From Bradyrhizobium sp. 200 (GTDB taxonomy: Bacteria > Pseudomonadota > Alphaproteobacteria > Rhizobiales > Xanthobacteraceae), in the NCBI RefSeq assembly GCF_023100945.1, contig NZ_CP064689.1:2834001-2898000 (forward strand): a stretch of 64,000 nucleotides of DNA, in the 5' to 3' direction. Under the pieces are notes generated by a model, which saw nothing but the letters and a program-made list of their open reading frames with translations, made no database searches and had not been told where the DNA came from. The translations under genes and the position numbers were made by a program. Numbering within the stretch: the first letter of the stretch is position 1; every line of letters starts with the position of its first letter. Below are positions 60,284-64,000 of this stretch, piece after piece.

Positions 60284-60349
60284 GCGGAGGGGATAAACTT
60301 CCCATCCGCAAAAACGCAATCGCCGCGTTGGCCGATGCGGGCCGGGCGC

Positions 60350-61240
<891 letters not shown>

Positions 61241-61283
61241 GGGGTGTTTCCTTCGTTGTGTTCTTGTTTGACTGCTCAATGCA

Positions 61284-61376
61284 TCGTCATGCCCGGGCTT
61301 GGCCCGGGCATCCACGTCTTTCTGCCTATCGAGAGCGTAAAGACGTGGATGGCCGGGACAAGCCCGGCCATGACGA
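61284..61376. repeat. Palindromic repeat, family E copy 2
   Basis: TCGTCATGCCCGGGCTTGGCC at the left is mirrored by GGCCGGGACAAGCCCGGCCATGACGA at the right (outer arms TCGTCATG / CATGACGA), with ATCCACGTCTTT / AAAGACGTGGAT inside. Confidence 0.9.
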
Positions 61377-61385
61377 GGGTCTGAA

Positions 61386-62810
61386 TTACTTCTTCGGCGG
61401 GGAGGGCCACGGCCGCTGCGGGCCGCGCAGGCCTTCGAACGCCTTGGCCATGCCGAGCACGCCGAGATCGTCGAAGCGGCGGCCGACGATCTGCACGCCG
61501 ATCGGAAAACCCTTGCTGTCATAGCCGCCATTGATCGAGACGGCCGGATTTTCAGACATATTCCACGGTACGGTATAGCCGATGTGCTCGAACGGCTTGT
61601 CCGGATCGTTGATCGGCGCGGCGAACTCGGCCGGGAAGTTCACCACCGGCGACACCGGCGAAATCACATAATCCAGCTCGCAGAACAATTTTGCAGCCGC
61701 CGCGCGGATCGCCATGGTGGCGTTAAAACCCCTGACGACGTCGACGCCGGAAAGCCTTGCGCCGGCTTCCGCCCATTTGTGGATGTAGGGCAGCGTTTTG
61801 CGGCGCTCCTCGGGTGAAAGTTTTGAGAGATCGTCCCACATGCGGGCGCGCCAGAAATTGTCGAGCCCGTTGAGTATCTCAGGCGTCAGGATGCCGTCGA
61901 TCTCGGTGACCACGGCACCGGCGGATTCGAACGCCTTGGCCGCCTTGACGGCGACGCTCCGCACTTCGCTTTCCAACGCCTGACCGGCGCCGGGGTCGAG
62001 CATCAGGCCGATGCGCAGCTTGCGCGGCGACTTATCGAGTGTTTTCCAGTGAATGCTGCTGTCGGCCGGCAGGCTTGTGCCGTCGCGGCGGTCCGGCTTC
62101 GCCAGCACGCACATCATCAGCGCGGCGTCGTCGACGGTGCGGGTCATCGGTCCTGCGACGCGGCCGACATAGGGCGGATCGACCGGAACGCGTCCAAAAC
62201 TCGGCTTCAGCGCGACCAGCCCGCACCAGCAGGCCGGCAGCCGCACCGAGCCGCCGATATCGGTACCGAGATGCAGCGGGCCGTATCCGGCCGCGCCTGC
62301 CGCGCCCGCGCCGGAGGAGGAGCCGCCGGGATTTTTGCTGAGGTCCCAGGGATTGCGGGTGAGGGGATGGAAACTGGAGAGGCCCGACGACAGCATGCCG
62401 TAATCCGGCATCGTCGTCTTGGAGAAGATGATGGCGCCGGATTCACGCAGCCGCGCGGCGGGCGGCGCGTCCTTCTCGGCCGGCGTCAGTTTGACACTGG
62501 CTGCACCCAGCGGGATCGGCTGGCCCTTGGTGGCGATATTGTCCTTGATGGTGACGGGCACGCCGTCGAGCGTTCCCGCGGGCTCGCCCTTCTGCCAGCG
62601 GTCGGTCGAGACCTTTGCGGCAGCGCGTGCGCCCTCGGGGTCGAACAGATAAAGCGCCTTGATGTGCGGCTCCCACGCCGCGACATGCTCAATCACTTCC
62701 TCCAGCACTTCCGATGGCGAGAACTGCTTGGCGCGATAGCCGGCGATCAGGTCGACGGCGGAAAGGTCATGCAGCGAGGTGATCTCTTCTTCGGCGGCTG
62801 GTTTATGCAT
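61386..62810 (-). CDS. Amidase (amidase signature family)
   Basis: A 474-residue cytosolic hydrolase from ATG 62810, with GGTAGG before it. The Ser-cisSer-Lys triad is visible: Lys in PVTIKDNIATKG (near 89), the cis-Ser in NPGGSSSGAGA (near 165) and the nucleophile Ser in GTDIGGSVRLPA (near 187). The family splits amides, including aryl and alkyl amides. It overlaps the end of the M20 hydrolase gene by eight bases, so both are made from one transcript. The pair may degrade an N-acylated compound in two steps. Confidence 0.93.
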   Translation of the reverse strand: MHKPAAEEEITSLHDLSAVDLIAGYRAKQFSPSEVLEEVIEHVAAWEPHIKALYLFDPEGARAAAKVSTDRWQKGEPAGTLDGVPVTIKDNIATKGQPIPLGAASVKLTPAEKDAPPAARLRESGAIIFSKTTMPDYGMLSSGLSSFHPLTRNPWDLSKNPGGSSSGAGAAGAAGYGPLHLGTDIGGSVRLPACWCGLVALKPSFGRVPVDPPYVGRVAGPMTRTVDDAALMMCVLAKPDRRDGTSLPADSSIHWKTLDKSPRKLRIGLMLDPGAGQALESEVRSVAVKAAKAFESAGAVVTEIDGILTPEILNGLDNFWRARMWDDLSKLSPEERRKTLPYIHKWAEAGARLSGVDVVRGFNATMAIRAAAAKLFCELDYVISPVSPVVNFPAEFAAPINDPDKPFEHIGYTVPWNMSENPAVSINGGYDSKGFPIGVQIVGRRFDDLGVLGMAKAFEGLRGPQRPWPSPPKK

Positions 62811-63975
62811 GCGAACCTACCGGGAGCCTGGTTTCGATGATGCGGGCGAACATGCTGGCGCCGATCGGCAGGATCTTGTCGTCGAGGAAATAGCCGGGAT
62901 TGTGCACCGGCACCGAGCCGTCATGACCGATCCAGAAATAGGCGCCGGGGACTGCCTGCATCATGTCGGCGAAATCCTCGCTGCCCATCTTCGGCGTCGC
63001 CCGCGTGAACACATTGGCCGGATCGACCACGGTCTTCGCCACCGCCTCGACCACCCGCGACTGCTCCTCCTCGTTGACGAGCACGCTGAACGTGTCGCGG
63101 ATATCGGCCGTTATTTCGCACTGGTAGGTCGCGGCGATGCCCGCGCAGATCGTTCGCATGCGTTCGCGGATCAGGGCGCGCACGCCGTCGTCGAACGCGC
63201 GCACGGTGCCGCCGAGTCTGGCGTCGCCAGGGATCACGTTGTTTGCGGAGCCGGCATGAATCTGCGTGACCGACAACACCGCAGACTTCAAGGGATCGAC
63301 GTTGCGGCTGACGATGGTCTGCAGGGCTTGCGTCAGCGTCGTCGCGATGACCACGGCGTCCTTGGAGCGTTCGGGCATCGCGCCATGCGCGCCGTAGCCC
63401 TGGATGGTGATGTCGAAGAAATCGGCGCCGGCCATCGCCGGTCCCGGCAGGATCGCGATCTCGCCGTGGTTCAGGTCGGGCGCGTTGTGCAGCCCGTAGA
63501 CCTCGTCGCAGGGGAATTTCTCGAACAGGCCATCCTTGATCATGGCGCGCGCGCCGCCGAGGCCTTCCTCGGCGGGCTGGAAGATGAAGTGGACGGTGCC
63601 GTCGAAATTCTTCGTCTCCGCCAGATAGCGCGCGGTGCCGAGCAGCATCGTGGTGTGGCCGTCATGACCGCAGCCGTGGAAGCGGCCGGGAATCGTCGAG
63701 CGCCATTTCAGGTTGGTATTCTCTTCCATCGGCAGTGCGTCCATGTCGGCGCGCAAGCCGATGCGCTTGCCGCCGGTGCCCTTGCCCTTGAGCACGCCGA
63801 TCACGCCGGTGCCGCCGAGGCCGCGATGCACTTCGATGCCCCATCCCTTCAGTTTCTCCGCGACGATGCCGGAGGTACGCACTTCCTCGAAGCCGATCTC
63901 GGGATGGGCATGCAGATCGCGTCTGATCGCGGTGAGTTCGTCGGCATAGCCGTCGATGCGGTCGATGGTAGGCAT
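62803..63975 (-). CDS. M20 family amidohydrolase (hippurate hydrolase / aminoacylase-like)
   Basis: A 390-residue metallopeptidase-fold enzyme from ATG 63975. The start IRRDLHAHPEIGFEE, the metal-binding GCGHDGH (near 105), PAEEGLGGARAMI, GYGAHGAMPERSKDAV and a C-terminal MGSEDFADMM are standard for the group that includes HipO and IAA-amino acid hydrolases. It removes an acyl group from an amino acid, using two metal ions. The amidase gene overlaps its 3' end. The gene is complete; only 25 bases upstream of its start remain in the window. Confidence 0.94.
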   Translation of the reverse strand: MPTIDRIDGYADELTAIRRDLHAHPEIGFEEVRTSGIVAEKLKGWGIEVHRGLGGTGVIGVLKGKGTGGKRIGLRADMDALPMEENTNLKWRSTIPGRFHGCGHDGHTTMLLGTARYLAETKNFDGTVHFIFQPAEEGLGGARAMIKDGLFEKFPCDEVYGLHNAPDLNHGEIAILPGPAMAGADFFDITIQGYGAHGAMPERSKDAVVIATTLTQALQTIVSRNVDPLKSAVLSVTQIHAGSANNVIPGDARLGGTVRAFDDGVRALIRERMRTICAGIAATYQCEITADIRDTFSVLVNEEEQSRVVEAVAKTVVDPANVFTRATPKMGSEDFADMMQAVPGAYFWIGHDGSVPVHNPGYFLDDKILPIGASMFARIIETRLPVGSHA

Positions 63976-64000
63976 GTCTGTTATCCCGTGACTGGAGATG

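Overview
The window looks like a piece of chromosome from a Bradyrhizobium-type alphaproteobacterium (Nitrobacteraceae). The evidence is high GC throughout, many periplasmic binding proteins of the TRAP, Bug and NitT/TauT types, a phasin, a Usg protein and a groESL pair typical of the group. Several families of palindromic repeats between genes, and a long structured repeat at about 6.05-6.61 kb, also resemble sequences I recall from Bradyrhizobium genomes. I see no tRNA, rRNA, CRISPR array, prophage or transposase gene. This is ordinary chromosome with some accessory inserts.

Layout. 0-5.7 kb: end of a MobA-like nucleotidyltransferase, small conserved proteins, an orphan TRAP binding protein flanked by a DUF2000 gene and a broken copy of that gene's 3' end, and a SorAB-like sulfite dehydrogenase pair. 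5.7-6.9 kb: no protein gene, but a large structured repeat. 6.9-10.5 kb: a CecR/TetR-regulated HlyD-ABC efflux operon with a palindromic operator lying inside its promoter. 10.7-16.5 kb: a membrane nucleotide cyclase, a PhzF-like protein, DUF488 and DUF72 proteins, a Bug binding protein and a Crp-type regulator. 16.9-24.6 kb: the most distinctive system. It has a strong sigma-54-type promoter, a NitT/TauT-like ABC importer whose binding protein carries a NosL-like C-terminal domain, a formylglycine sulfatase, its activating enzyme FGE, a SulP anion transporter, a possible 44-residue peptide and a clear terminator. It reads as a unit for importing an organic sulfate ester, desulfating it in the cytosol and moving the sulfate.

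24.6-37 kb: phasin, a two-step lipid-linked glycosyl transfer pair (GT2-GtrA and GT39), a FecR/CHASE2-cyclase sensor pair, a DUF899 protein, a DUF2778 cell-wall-type protein, signal peptidase I, a Crp-like regulator and two small overlapping genes. 37-39.3 kb: groES-groEL. 39.6-43.3 kb: Usg, a cupin, a nucleoside transporter and an MFS exporter.

43.5-53.4 kb: an SDR and the Anbu proteasome-like protease, then about 5 kb of unrelated transport and regulator genes, then the usual Anbu partners (transglutaminase, alpha-E, circularly permuted ATP-grasp). The insert appears to split an Anbu operon. 53.6-64 kb: a CinA-like protein, XGPRT, a conserved hypothetical, a P-loop kinase-like protein, a short core MetE, and detoxification and catabolic enzymes (GST, HCCA isomerase, quinone oxidoreductase, enoyl-CoA hydratase, amidase, M20 amidohydrolase).

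Gene functions are family-level assignments read from protein motifs by eye. Regulatory calls rest on visible motifs and spacing only.
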